25,168 bases of DNA. Source: Synergistaceae bacterium. GTDB taxonomy: Bacteria; Synergistota; Synergistia; Synergistales; Aminobacteriaceae. A model generated the notes under the pieces. That model saw only the letters and a list, made by a program, of their open reading frames with translations. It ran no database searches and was not told where the DNA came from. The DNA lies in contig WRKN01000008.1 of the NCBI GenBank assembly GCA_009778055.1, forward strand, positions 1 to 25,168, read 5' to 3'. How positions within the stretch are numbered: the stretch's first letter is position 1; each line of letters begins with the position of its first letter. The translations under genes and the position numbers were made by a program. Of the stretch, positions 6,521 through 15,699 are shown piece after piece.

Positions 6521-8461
6521 TTAATCGAGCATATCGGGCCAAAGTGGAATCCAATCTCTCGCGTGCATGAGCCCCACGTCAAGAAACATGGACAGCATGG
6601 ATCTGCTGGGATATCCCGAGGATGAAAGCTCTTGCGGCAGCGGTATACGTACCCGCATATTGGGGCGGGGCAAAGACAGGTCCGGCTGGTTGATAAGGGA
6701 AAAGACCGTCTTGCCGCCGGTGAGACCCGCGGCCCTGGCCAATTCCACGGACGGGACGGAGCGTGCCCACACGTCCAGTTCCACTCCGTTTTTCAGGCAG
6801 AAAAGCGTCACCACGTTCAAGTCCTCCTGAGTCATGTCAACGGTCGAATCTATGATCAAATTCGTCAAAGAGCCCCCGCGCAAACTCCATACGGACGGCA
6901 GAGCTATCCTGATACCGGCGCCGTTTTCCACAGTCACGTTGTTTATAGCCGGGTTTACGGCGCCGGGCGGCGCCGGGCGGTTGAAAAGGACAATATCCGG
7001 CCTGACGGCGTCGTTCCTTCTTTCATCCCACCAGGCAACCGATGGAATCGTCCTGTTGTTCCATACAACGTGCGCCACAAGGGCGGACGTTCTGGAGTAA
7101 GTTTTGAAGGGTGACATGAAAGTTGCGTCCAAAAGGAAACTCTCCCTGTTTTCATCCCGCGTTACCGTAGGGGCCGCCAGGGAGATAACACCCAACGATA
7201 CCGACATAGCGGCGTCGGGAATAGGAACGGCTTTCCAAAGGCTGGAACCCGAGATGTCCATGCAGTACACGTCGCCGTCGGGCGAGCCGAAAAGCGCCCA
7301 GCCATCAGTAAGCCCGCTTTCCAGCTTATTGACCGCCTCGGCTCTTCCATCGCGAAAATCAACGCTTACCTTGAACAGGTCCCCGTCTTCATTGATTACC
7401 AGAAGTTCGCCCAGCGTCGACCAGGCCACGTCCCTGGGACGGGAAATTTCCGCGGAAAAAAACTCCCGCCTGTTGCCGAGGTTCAAGAAGAAAATCCTGC
7501 CGCCGCCCCGATCGGCCACAGCCAGCCATTGACCGTAAGCAGACGACGCCACCGGCTCAAAAAGAGCCTCTACATCATCCGGGGGGCTCCAAGCCCCGGT
7601 CTGACCGGCGGGCGGTGTGCCGTCAACCGGCGCGCCCGGCATGGCCGTCAGAGAATAAAAAGCGATCTCCCGCGCCACCGAGTCCGCGACGACAAATTCG
7701 GTCTCGGATATCATGGCCGCGTCGGTGACGGACGTGTTTTCGAGAACACCCCTGAGCTCGGTGGACAACTGATTGGGGCCGTCGGAAAACGCTCCGAAGT
7801 AGTGAACCTCTCCACCGGACGACACTATGTAAAAGGAATCGTCGCCCATTGGAAGCACGGCAACCGGATGATTCACGTGCAAGACCCCCATCCTTCGCGC
7901 CGTCCTTCTTCGATAAATGACGCGGTCTCCTATGGTATCGGCCAAGTACAGGCTTTTTCCCCACATGCCGGCTTTTCCCAGCCCTTTTATGCTGAAGGGT
8001 CTCATGTAGCCAAGGTCCAACTCGTTTTGCATGTCCACCTTGGTAAACCGCCACGGCACAGAAACGGCTGACGGGCTCAGAATCCTTTGCAGGACACGCT
8101 GCTGGGATATGGCGTAGGAGAGAACTCTGGGAACCATCGCGTCCATCGGCCTGACTTCGAGATAATGTTCAAGGGACTCGCGCCCCGCGCCGTAATCCCC
8201 TGTCCGGTTCATAACAAGCGCTTTCATGAGGTAATGATCAATCAGGTACGTGTTCGCCCTCAGGGCGCGGTCCAGGAAATCCAGCGCGCTCCAGTAATTC
8301 CTCGCCAGAAAATGCCTGTAGCCCTCCGTAAAGTGCCGTTCGGATTCGTCAAGCTGAGCGCGCGGCAACTCCGCCGCGAATGCGTGATGAAAAAAGAAAA
8401 AACAGGAGAAAAAAACACAAACAAAAGCTGTACGCGCGAAAATAAAAGTCTTTGTTTTCAT
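6521..8461 (-). CDS. Exported TPR / NHL-like beta-propeller protein
   Basis: The 646-aa product starts with a clear Sec signal peptide (basic MKTKTF, long hydrophobic stretch, probable cleavage after AFA near residue 29). Residues about 38-110 carry a TPR-like helical repeat (HFTEGYRHFLARNYWSALDF and a second helical pair). Residues about 130-430 have NHL/YVTN-style propeller blades with repeating patterns such as SLYLADTIGDRVI, WLAVADRGGGRIFFL and DVAWSTLGELLVINEDGDLFKV. The C-terminal 200 residues are not recognised; they look like beta-rich extracytoplasmic sequence. It probably acts in the periplasm or on the surface as a scaffold or sensor. It is first in the mutase operon (15 bp before the large subunit), an odd partner for a cytoplasmic enzyme. 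Specific function unknown. Confidence 0.75.
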   Translation of the reverse strand: MKTKTFIFARTAFVCVFFSCFFFFHHAFAAELPRAQLDESERHFTEGYRHFLARNYWSALDFLDRALRANTYLIDHYLMKALVMNRTGDYGAGRESLEHYLEVRPMDAMVPRVLSYAISQQRVLQRILSPSAVSVPWRFTKVDMQNELDLGYMRPFSIKGLGKAGMWGKSLYLADTIGDRVIYRRRTARRMGVLHVNHPVAVLPMGDDSFYIVSSGGEVHYFGAFSDGPNQLSTELRGVLENTSVTDAAMISETEFVVADSVAREIAFYSLTAMPGAPVDGTPPAGQTGAWSPPDDVEALFEPVASSAYGQWLAVADRGGGRIFFLNLGNRREFFSAEISRPRDVAWSTLGELLVINEDGDLFKVSVDFRDGRAEAVNKLESGLTDGWALFGSPDGDVYCMDISGSSLWKAVPIPDAAMSVSLGVISLAAPTVTRDENRESFLLDATFMSPFKTYSRTSALVAHVVWNNRTIPSVAWWDERRNDAVRPDIVLFNRPAPPGAVNPAINNVTVENGAGIRIALPSVWSLRGGSLTNLIIDSTVDMTQEDLNVVTLFCLKNGVELDVWARSVPSVELARAAGLTGGKTVFSLINQPDLSLPRPNMRVRIPLPQELSSSGYPSRSMLSMFLDVGLMHARDWIPLWPDMLD

Positions 8462-8622
8462 GCCCGCTCCCTACTTTATGACTTATCCTGATATATTAAA
8501 GGATAACACAATATAGAAAAAACTCCCTTCCCGAGGACGCGTTCTTTTTGAGATTGGACAGAACGAAAATAACGTGATTAAATTTCAATAGTGTACCTAC
8601 TTCTTCAACTGGGGGCCTGAGC

Positions 8623-10668
8623 TTGGTCTATATCGTTATAGGTATCGTGCTGGCCGTGGCCGTGGGGGCGATCATCAAGCAGCGCTCGCGGCGTCCGCAG
8701 GATCAGGCCGATGGGATGGAATCGGAACAGGACGCGGCGGCGGAAACCGACATTCAAATTATTAACGCGGAAGCCGGAGGCATGGATATCGTCGACGTGC
8801 TGTCGTTGCCGGCAGACGCGCCCGGAACGCCGCTGCCGGCTCCTCCTCCGGCGAAGGCTGCGGCCGAAGCGGAATTCGGCCCGGAGGAGGAAATCGTACC
8901 TCTCAAGCCCATATTGGCCGCGGAGCCACTGTCTTCCCCCAATACGCTGAACAGCGCCACTTACACTTCGCTGGCCCAGCAGTCGGCGGCGGGCGATTCT
9001 CCATACGCTTACGGAAACACGGTGGACGAAACCAGCAAACCTAAGCCTGAAACCACGCTGCTGCGCTGGAGCGGAAAATCCGGCGCCATACAGATAGGGG
9101 ATCTGACGGTAAGAGGGCCTGTCGCGTACTGGTCAGACGGGCCGAGCAGCACGCCCGAGCCTTCCTGCATAGACATCAGGCTCCCGGTGGAATACCCCGG
9201 CGGAGAAAACGAATTTCCATCCGAGGGCGCCGCGTCTTACGGTGAAATGACGCCCCTTCAAAGAGGCGTTTACCTGCGATGGCTGGCGGAAGGAAGAATT
9301 CAGCCGCCCCCTCACGCCTGTTATCCGCTTGTGTGGCTTTTCGGGCTTGAACGGCGCGTCTTGTCCGACCGCCTTGACATGGGAATCTGTATAGGCGAAT
9401 CCTTCCGCCTTTTGCCCCTTCTGCGCTGGGAATCACTGAAGCAGGGAATGATAAATTTCATAGTATGGCTGGCGGCCAAGATGTGGCTGCCGGAGGAGGA
9501 GCTTCTGGCCTTCAGCCGTTCTCTGCCGAACGTGCCGAGGGATATATTGAACATGCTTTTGCGCCCCTACTCGGACGCGCGCCTTCCACTCCCTTCCGTG
9601 GTGGCCTTCACCGTCATGCGCGCGTCGCCTCTGGCGGAAGAACATGGAATTATCCAGCCTCAGCCGTTTTTACATTCGGACGATCTGGTAAGTCGATTTT
9701 CGGTGAAGTACAAGTCGAAATGCGATGGCGGTCTCGTTTTACTAAAACCCAAAACTTCCTCTTTCGTGGCCTACGCGCCCACCAACCCAACATTGCAGGG
9801 CGATAAAAAAGCGACCGGCGGGGTTTTGGAACTGCCGGATTTCTTCAAGGATACGGAAAATTTCGCGCCTCTTATAGCCGTATGGAAGGAATTTCTTAAA
9901 GAAGCCTTTCCTCCTGAAGCCGAGCCGCTCAGCGCCTTGGACGAGCTGGAGGCCCGTCCGGATTGGGATTCTTTTGTAAGGCGCGTCCAAGGGCTTTCAG
10001 ACGACGAAGAAATTTTTGCAGAGCCGGTCATTACAAATTTGGGGGCTCTGGCGGACCTGATGGGAATCGACAGGCAGGAAGGCGTCAAAAAGGTCGAGGC
10101 GGCGGATCGCAAAAAAATATCCGAGGCTGCGAGAGTCGAGGGTTTTCTGATTCTTCCCGACATGGGAATAGCGGGAAAAGAGTACCGCTGGAACGAACCC
10201 GTGTCCCTGACGCCTTTCCCGCCCGGCGAGCGTTTATCTCAGGATTACAGCGCCGCCGCGTTCACGCTGGAATACGCCTGCGCCCTGACCGGGCTGCCGG
10301 ATCCCCATACGCTGGGAACCATGAGGGACACGCTGAGAGATTATTTTTCGCTGTCTCCGGAGGACAACGCAAGATTGGAGGCGCTGTCTTCCGTTTTAGC
10401 GGCCTCCCACAGCGAGCTTGCGGAAACCCGTATGAATCCAAACAACATTGGAGACTCTCTGCAGTTCTGGCTGCAACGAGAACAACGCGCCTTGTTCGGT
10501 AATTTTCTGGCGCGTTTTCTAACAATCGGCGACGGACAAGACTGGGTTCAAGTTTTGCGCGAATCGCTTGACGTCGATACAATAGAAATAAAAAAAGAAG
10601 AAGACCTCCAACCTTTGGAACTGGGAAGTAAAGCCGCTCAAGCGCTGTCACCGCTGTTCACGGGTTGA
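8623..10668 (+). CDS. Membrane-anchored TerB_N-domain protein
   Basis: The 681-aa protein begins with one hydrophobic segment (VYIVIGIVLAVAVGAII) followed by basic residues, so it is an N-terminally anchored protein with its body in the cytoplasm. A low-complexity Pro/Ala/Glu linker covers residues about 30-110. The region around residues 205-245, with MTPLQRGVYLRWLAEGR and LFGLERRVL, matches the TerB_N signature (YL.WL..GR ... GLERR) found in proteins linked to tellurite-resistance-like and phage-defence loci. The rest is mostly helical and may include a degenerate TerB_C-like part; I cannot assign it. TTG 8623 follows a GGGGG tract; no ATG fits better. It diverges from the mutase operon and its 3' end overlaps the PAS gene by 31 bp. 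Function unknown; no TerD or kinase genes nearby. Confidence 0.75.
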   Translation: MVYIVIGIVLAVAVGAIIKQRSRRPQDQADGMESEQDAAAETDIQIINAEAGGMDIVDVLSLPADAPGTPLPAPPPAKAAAEAEFGPEEEIVPLKPILAAEPLSSPNTLNSATYTSLAQQSAAGDSPYAYGNTVDETSKPKPETTLLRWSGKSGAIQIGDLTVRGPVAYWSDGPSSTPEPSCIDIRLPVEYPGGENEFPSEGAASYGEMTPLQRGVYLRWLAEGRIQPPPHACYPLVWLFGLERRVLSDRLDMGICIGESFRLLPLLRWESLKQGMINFIVWLAAKMWLPEEELLAFSRSLPNVPRDILNMLLRPYSDARLPLPSVVAFTVMRASPLAEEHGIIQPQPFLHSDDLVSRFSVKYKSKCDGGLVLLKPKTSSFVAYAPTNPTLQGDKKATGGVLELPDFFKDTENFAPLIAVWKEFLKEAFPPEAEPLSALDELEARPDWDSFVRRVQGLSDDEEIFAEPVITNLGALADLMGIDRQEGVKKVEAADRKKISEAARVEGFLILPDMGIAGKEYRWNEPVSLTPFPPGERLSQDYSAAAFTLEYACALTGLPDPHTLGTMRDTLRDYFSLSPEDNARLEALSSVLAASHSELAETRMNPNNIGDSLQFWLQREQRALFGNFLARFLTIGDGQDWVQVLRESLDVDTIEIKKEEDLQPLELGSKAAQALSPLFTG

Positions 10669-11957
10669 GGGGAAAGGGGCGCTATGCTGGAATAGTGTGG
10701 GTGAAAACCGTAGCTATGTCTGGACGTGGCGACGAACACCCCCGTCAGGCGGCCGGCCTTGTCAAACGTGCCCCGGTAAATTGAAACGCGTTCGAAGCCG
10801 TCCTCACCCCCGGCTGCGTTGTACCTTCCCGAGGAGGACTCGCGCGCGACAAAAAGCTCTTTCAACACCTTGCGCGCCACTACGGCGTCATAAAAAAGTT
10901 CCCGCATGGGCTTCATGAAAAATTTGGATTTGTCCAGGTTATAAATATTTACCATCGCATCATTGCCCCTGATTACGGTAATCTGGTCCAACATCTCGTC
11001 CAGTTTTGAGTCTATGTCTTCGTTTGACGGACATTCCAGCGGTTGGTTGGGGATCAAAAAGGCAAAACCGACAAACGGCTGTTGGAGCATGAATTCCAAT
11101 TCAAATTTGCTCCCCCCTATGATGTTTCTGTAGCGCTGCGCCTCCGACAAATCCCGCTGCCCGCAGTAGAGGGCAGCCACGTCGCCATTTTCGTCGAACT
11201 TGATCGTGCAGTCCATTTCCATTTGTACGCCTATAGCCTTGTTTGTGCTTACGGCCGCCTCGGCCTTCATGCGTCCCACCACGGAAAGCATGTCCAAAAA
11301 ACCTATGGCGTCGCTTTCTTTATCGAATAAGGAAAGGAAAGTCCGTCCCTCCAAGGTTCCCTGATCTTCATAATAGAATCTGTTTGCGGCTCTGTTGAAA
11401 AATTTGACACGCAGGTTATCACCCAGCATCCGCAGAAAATCCACACGGCTTTCAGGGTCGTCAATGACATGAATGGGGGCTGCGGGGCGAAATTCCATAT
11501 AAGGCCCGTAGGCCAGCTTCAGGTAAGATTCCCAGGAATCCGCGTCCCATGGCGGGGTTTCCGCGGGCTGTTCCTGCCTGAAGTTGAATATCACGTATTC
11601 CTTATCGCCAAGCCCGGCTACGCGGGCGGAGGCCGACACCTTAACCACCGTGCCGTCGGGGCGGGTTTCGTTAAACGTGTAAGTCCCTACGCGCCCGGCG
11701 CCCTGGGATATCATGAAGAACAGACGGAACAGCCTCCGCATCGTGTCCCTGCTTCTAAAGGGCAGGTCAAACATTTGTGTCCCTAAAAAATCGTCGTTGG
11801 CAAACCCCATAAGTTCAGAGAAAGCCGTATTGGCGCCCGAGAATTTCCCCCTTTTCCGGTCAACGATCAATATCGCTTCAGGCGAAGCATTTATTAAAGA
11901 AAACACATCACGACTGACGCCCATAGCAACCAATGCCTCCTCGTTCAGCAACATCAC
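10638..11957 (-). CDS. Multi-PAS-domain protein without an output domain
   Basis: The 439-aa protein appears to hold three PAS-like modules: about residues 18-130 (LINASPEAILIVDRKRGKF, then NTAFSELMGF), about 165-275 (LRVKFFNRAANRFYYEDQG, TLEGRTFLSLFD) and about 290-420 (FVGFAFLIPNQP, ITVIRGNDAMVNIYNLD, RGTFDKAGRLTGVFVATSRH). No histidine kinase, GGDEF, HTH or methyl-accepting domain follows, so it likely signals through protein contacts. It has no signal peptide or membrane segment. The start is GTG 11957 or the adjacent ATG 11954, one base after the stop of the acyltransferase gene and without its own clear Shine-Dalgarno site, so translation is probably coupled. Its 3' end overlaps the convergent TerB_N gene by 31 bp, which could allow antisense interference. 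Ligand unknown. Confidence 0.75.
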   Translation of the reverse strand: MMLLNEEALVAMGVSRDVFSLINASPEAILIVDRKRGKFSGANTAFSELMGFANDDFLGTQMFDLPFRSRDTMRRLFRLFFMISQGAGRVGTYTFNETRPDGTVVKVSASARVAGLGDKEYVIFNFRQEQPAETPPWDADSWESYLKLAYGPYMEFRPAAPIHVIDDPESRVDFLRMLGDNLRVKFFNRAANRFYYEDQGTLEGRTFLSLFDKESDAIGFLDMLSVVGRMKAEAAVSTNKAIGVQMEMDCTIKFDENGDVAALYCGQRDLSEAQRYRNIIGGSKFELEFMLQQPFVGFAFLIPNQPLECPSNEDIDSKLDEMLDQITVIRGNDAMVNIYNLDKSKFFMKPMRELFYDAVVARKVLKELFVARESSSGRYNAAGGEDGFERVSIYRGTFDKAGRLTGVFVATSRHSYGFHPHYSSIAPLSPQPVNSGDSA

Positions 11958-11958
11958 G

Positions 11959-12882
11959 TCACGACGCGACGGCGCACAAAGCTATCGAGTTGAATTTTTC
12001 CTCCGCGCCGGCGCCGCGTGACGTCACTACAATTGGGATATTAGCGCCCACAACTATGCCGGCCATTTTCGCGCCCGCGTTTATGATGAGGGCTTTGCCC
12101 AGCAAATTCCCCGCCGTAATGTCCGGAACCACCAGCACGTCAAAATTACCGCAGTTAGGGCTGCCGTAACCCTTGAGTTCCGCTATCTCGCCCCTCATCG
12201 CCACGTCGTAGGAAATGGGACCTTCCACCACGCAACCGGGTATCTCTCCCCGGCGGTTCGCCTCGGCCAGCCCCAGCGCGTCCACGGTTTCCCGCATCTT
12301 TTCGTTGAACTTCTCCACGGCGCAAAGCACAGCGACCTTGGGATTTTCATAACCCATCTTTCCAAGCGTTTCCACAGCGTTGAATATTATGCTCTTTTTC
12401 ATTTCCCGGTCGGGGTATAAAACCATACCGCCATCCGTTATGGAGATAAGTTTACGTTCTCCCGGAATCTGGAAAAACGCTAAATGTGACATCAATCCCT
12501 TCACATTCTGCCTATCCAGGCGCAGGTTGTTTTTTCGGTCTACGACGGGCTTCAGCAGATCCCTGGTTTCGAGCTTTCCTTTTATAAGGAAATCCGCGCC
12601 GCCGGACGCTATGACTTCCACGGCGCGCTGCGCCGGGTTTTCCCCACCCGGTACGGGCACAATCTCACACTCGTCCAAACCGTGCCCCAGAGACTTAACA
12701 ATGGACGATACGAGTTCCTCGTCGCCGGCCAGCACAGGAAACGCTATTCCTCTTGCCCTGGCCTCAAAAACGGCGTCCAGCACATGCTCATCCTCCGCGC
12801 CCGCCACTATGCCGCGCCGGAGCGGAACGCCCCGCTCGTTTTTCACTTTTTTCACTATCTCGCCGAAGTTTTTGTATTCCAT
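11959..12882 (-). CDS. ptb: Phosphate butyryltransferase / phosphate acyltransferase
   Basis: The 307-aa protein belongs to the PTA_PTB family, which transfers acyl groups between CoA and phosphate; length fits Ptb (about 300 aa), without the extra N-terminal domain of long Pta enzymes. Supporting segments are ADFLIKGKLETRDLLKPVV, GLMSHLAFF, ITDGGMVLYPD, VVEGPISYDVAM, and the C-terminal VVPDITAGNLLGKAL. With a butyrate or acetate kinase it would make ATP from acyl-CoA; no kinase gene is in the window, so substrate (butyryl, acetyl or branched acyl) is open. It starts 20 bp after the PHP/SMC-like gene and ends 1 bp before the PAS gene. Its ribosome binding site is weak, so coupling to the upstream gene is possible. 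Confidence 0.88.
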   Translation of the reverse strand: MEYKNFGEIVKKVKNERGVPLRRGIVAGAEDEHVLDAVFEARARGIAFPVLAGDEELVSSIVKSLGHGLDECEIVPVPGGENPAQRAVEVIASGGADFLIKGKLETRDLLKPVVDRKNNLRLDRQNVKGLMSHLAFFQIPGERKLISITDGGMVLYPDREMKKSIIFNAVETLGKMGYENPKVAVLCAVEKFNEKMRETVDALGLAEANRRGEIPGCVVEGPISYDVAMRGEIAELKGYGSPNCGNFDVLVVPDITAGNLLGKALIINAGAKMAGIVVGANIPIVVTSRGAGAEEKFNSIALCAVAS

Positions 12883-12902
12883 GCTACTTGGCTCTATTTA
12901 GG

Positions 12903-15560
12903 CTACTTAGACTTGGAGCGCAGGGGTTTCCAGGTCGTGTAAATTTTCGTGCGGCTGTTAAAAGCCTCCACCCCGCCCTCCATGATGTCCACGATGTTCT
13001 TTTGCTGTTCTTGATCGTCTATTCCGCCGCTTTTGACGTCAACCGAGCCGTCCGCGAACGAGCACGCGTGAACCTGCTCCGCGTCGCCGAGGACGGGGAT
13101 GTTGGGGTTGTGAGTCGCGAAGATGAACTGCGTCTCCGTTTTCTTTTCAATGATGAGCCGAATGACGTCCTCGTATATCGTCTGGTTGTCCAGATCGTCC
13201 TCGGGCTGATCTATGATGACGACGTCGTTTTTCTTCTGCCCCAGTATGAACAGGAGCAATGCCGACGCTCTCTGCCCTAGAGAATATCGAATGAGTTCCT
13301 TGCCTTTGTGCTTTATCGTGACCTTGTTCGGGGTCTGATACGTCAAAAGCTCCTTCAGGCTGGCATCCCAAATGTCGATGAACGCTCCTGTTCCATGCCC
13401 CAAAAACTTCTTTGCGGTATCGATGTTTTTGTATATGTCCGCGCAGTCTTCGTATTCCCAGACTAACTTTCTGAGATTGGCCTCCCGTATTTTGCCGCCT
13501 CTGAATATCTCCTTCATGAAGCCGAAGAACGCTGTTTTGTCATTTTTATACGACGACTCTATCCAAATTGGAGAGCTGTCGTCGTTAAGGCGGTCGAGTT
13601 CATTTTTGACCATAGCGAACTCTTCCCGATGCAGTTCGTTCAACACGTCCAGCTCTGCGGCCAGGGCTTCTTCAACGGCGTTTCTCCCCTCGCTCCGCTT
13701 CGCCAGAGAACGAATCAACTGTTCAGCAGCCAATAGTTTTTCGTGCAGGCTCAAAAACTCTTCAGCGCTTATATCCGGCGTTTCGTCGTTTTTCATGTCT
13801 GCCGCCAGTTGCCGTTCCGTACAGGCAAACTCGTCGGAGAGGTCGTGCCTGGCGTTTTCGAGCCGCGACAAATGCGACGAAAGCCCATTCCTGATCGCGT
13901 CCGCCTGCGCGGCCGCCTCGGTCATGCTATCCAGGCGGTTGACTACCATAGAGTACGCGGCAAAATAATTTTCAAACAGGTCTTTGTTGAAGTCCGACTC
14001 GTAGGCGGCCAAGTCACGAATTTCCTCCCCGTATTCGGACAGAAGTTCCTTTACGCGCACCGCGAATCCGCTGACCAGTTCCACCCCTTTTTTCATCGCG
14101 CCGGCATCGGCGTCGAAATTCAGCCGTTTCCGCAGCCTATCCTCGACCCCGTAATTTCTATAGGGTTCGAGCTTTTGTTCCGTGTCCAACTTGATCGCGA
14201 TCTGCTCCTCAAGGCGCTCCTCCGTGCTTTCTATCTTTTGCAGCGCGTCGATAAGCCTCTCAATTTTTTTGTTTTGTTTGGATATCCTCGCCTTGACATC
14301 GCCGAGTTTAACTCCGATAAGCTTTTCGACGATGGCGTTTTCAAAATTTTCCCCGTTTCCGCAGAGGTCTTTTTGCCCGAGGTAAATGGGGTCGCACAGA
14401 GCTGTTTCCCGTATCAAGACGCCGTCTTGCGGAACGCCGTCAGAATATAAGGTCGAACGCGGCTCCCGCAGGATACGCCGTATCTCGTAATGCCGTCCGT
14501 CGGCGTTGACGGCGTGAACCACGACTTTGCCTCCGCTTCCTATGGTGAAATCAACGAGGTCTTCCCTGTATCTCCTGTCGTTCGTGTCTTCGTCGAACGG
14601 AATGTCGAGGGCGTAACGCAGCGCCTCCAGTATCGACGACTTGCCGCTGCCCCTGATACCTATGAGGGTGTTCAGTTCCGGCGAAAAACGGATCGTTTTT
14701 CCGGAAAGGGTTCCTCCCTCAAAACTTATGCTCTCGATGTAGGAGTGCCTGTACTCTTTCATCACGTTCGTCACACGGTTTTTGAAGTCGTGCAGGGCGA
14801 ATTTGACGGCGTCGAACGAAAGTTCGCCAACTTTCAAGTAGCTGTAGCTGTTTTCCTCCCCTATTTCGCCGCAATTACGGGGATTTGAGCCTTCGACTTC
14901 CGCCGGATAGGCCCATTTCAGCCACTCCTTCACCATTTTACGGCACGGCTTTTTCGGTTCGTCCTCGGTTCTGACCTTCTGAAAGCCGAGAACCTTTTCC
15001 CTGAAAACGCCGCTCTGGCCGAGCGATTCCATCCTGCCTCCGCCAACTTCCACGAAAAGCCCCTTATCGTCTTCAACATGCGCGCATATAACGAAAAAAT
15101 CCTTCTTCAATTCTTTAAGGCGGTCTATCGTATCTATGACATTAAAAGGAAATACGTCCTCCCCGCCTTCACTTTTTTCCTGCCCCCCAGCTTGAAAGCC
15201 CCTTGTAAGAAAGGGGTTGATGTAGTCGAAGTCCGCCGCTACCCATTCCGGAGAGAACACGATCAGCAGGTGTACGTCTCCCTTGCCGTCCGCGACAGCC
15301 AATTCCACGCCAGGGAGCAATAAGATGTCCCGTTTTTTCGCTTCCTCGTAAAGCTCGCTGAACTCCTTCGCGTGGAATTTATTGTGGTTGGCGATGACCC
15401 CGATGCGTATGTTCGCGTTTTCGAGCGCGTCTACATAAGTTTTTACATAAGAGTCGTCATCTCCTTCAAACGAAAATTTTTCGTCTTCTCTCGTGTGCAA
15501 ATGAAAATCCGACCGCAACCACGTCGCGCCGTTTGTGAACAACGAATTTTTTTCAGCCAT
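12903..15560 (-). CDS. PHP-domain / SMC-like AAA ATPase fusion (TrlF-like)
   Basis: The 885-aa protein joins an N-terminal PHP phosphoesterase to an SMC/ABC-type ATPase. PHP metal ligands are visible: DFHLHT (residues 18-23), ANHNKFH, GVEL, DVHLL and ICAH. The ATPase has GIRGSGKSS (Walker A, about residue 305), a long coiled-coil region (about 410-700), a SLGQRASALLLF signature, Walker B DVVIIDQPEDDLDN and ATHNPN (switch His). It resembles what I recall as TrlF-family AAA-like ATPases; members of such PHP/SMC groups often sit in defence or nucleic-acid-repair settings and may be nucleases. I chose ATG 15558-15560 (MAEKN), which has GGAGAG 7 bp upstream, over an in-frame start 51 bp further up that lacks a site. 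It leads a three-gene unit with ptb and PAS. Role unproven. Confidence 0.82.
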   Translation of the reverse strand: MAEKNSLFTNGATWLRSDFHLHTREDEKFSFEGDDDSYVKTYVDALENANIRIGVIANHNKFHAKEFSELYEEAKKRDILLLPGVELAVADGKGDVHLLIVFSPEWVAADFDYINPFLTRGFQAGGQEKSEGGEDVFPFNVIDTIDRLKELKKDFFVICAHVEDDKGLFVEVGGGRMESLGQSGVFREKVLGFQKVRTEDEPKKPCRKMVKEWLKWAYPAEVEGSNPRNCGEIGEENSYSYLKVGELSFDAVKFALHDFKNRVTNVMKEYRHSYIESISFEGGTLSGKTIRFSPELNTLIGIRGSGKSSILEALRYALDIPFDEDTNDRRYREDLVDFTIGSGGKVVVHAVNADGRHYEIRRILREPRSTLYSDGVPQDGVLIRETALCDPIYLGQKDLCGNGENFENAIVEKLIGVKLGDVKARISKQNKKIERLIDALQKIESTEERLEEQIAIKLDTEQKLEPYRNYGVEDRLRKRLNFDADAGAMKKGVELVSGFAVRVKELLSEYGEEIRDLAAYESDFNKDLFENYFAAYSMVVNRLDSMTEAAAQADAIRNGLSSHLSRLENARHDLSDEFACTERQLAADMKNDETPDISAEEFLSLHEKLLAAEQLIRSLAKRSEGRNAVEEALAAELDVLNELHREEFAMVKNELDRLNDDSSPIWIESSYKNDKTAFFGFMKEIFRGGKIREANLRKLVWEYEDCADIYKNIDTAKKFLGHGTGAFIDIWDASLKELLTYQTPNKVTIKHKGKELIRYSLGQRASALLLFILGQKKNDVVIIDQPEDDLDNQTIYEDVIRLIIEKKTETQFIFATHNPNIPVLGDAEQVHACSFADGSVDVKSGGIDDQEQQKNIVDIMEGGVEAFNSRTKIYTTWKPLRSKSK

Positions 15561-15651
15561 CACTTTGCTCTCCACGACATTCAAAAATTTTTGAAACGTA
15601 CAACTTAGCATGCTCTTAATATTACATCATGCCTTGCCGTTTTTTCTATTG

Positions 15652-15657
15652 TATAAT
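15652..15657 (+). promoter_or_regulatory. Consensus -10 box upstream of exported protein gene
   Basis: TATAAT lies 43 bp before the ATG at 15700. No good -35 is found at the normal 16-18 bp spacing; TTGCCG at 15634-15639 is too close. The gene also has a strong AAGGAGG site at 15685-15691. Confidence 0.4.
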
Positions 15658-15699
15658 GAGATATGTTTTTTAAGAAGTTGATTTAAGGAGGATTTATTC

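Noticed and set aside
13743..14450. 235-codon plus-strand frame opposite the PHP/SMC-like ATPase
   Set aside because: Shadow frame over the coiled-coil part of the real gene; no motif and no initiation signal.
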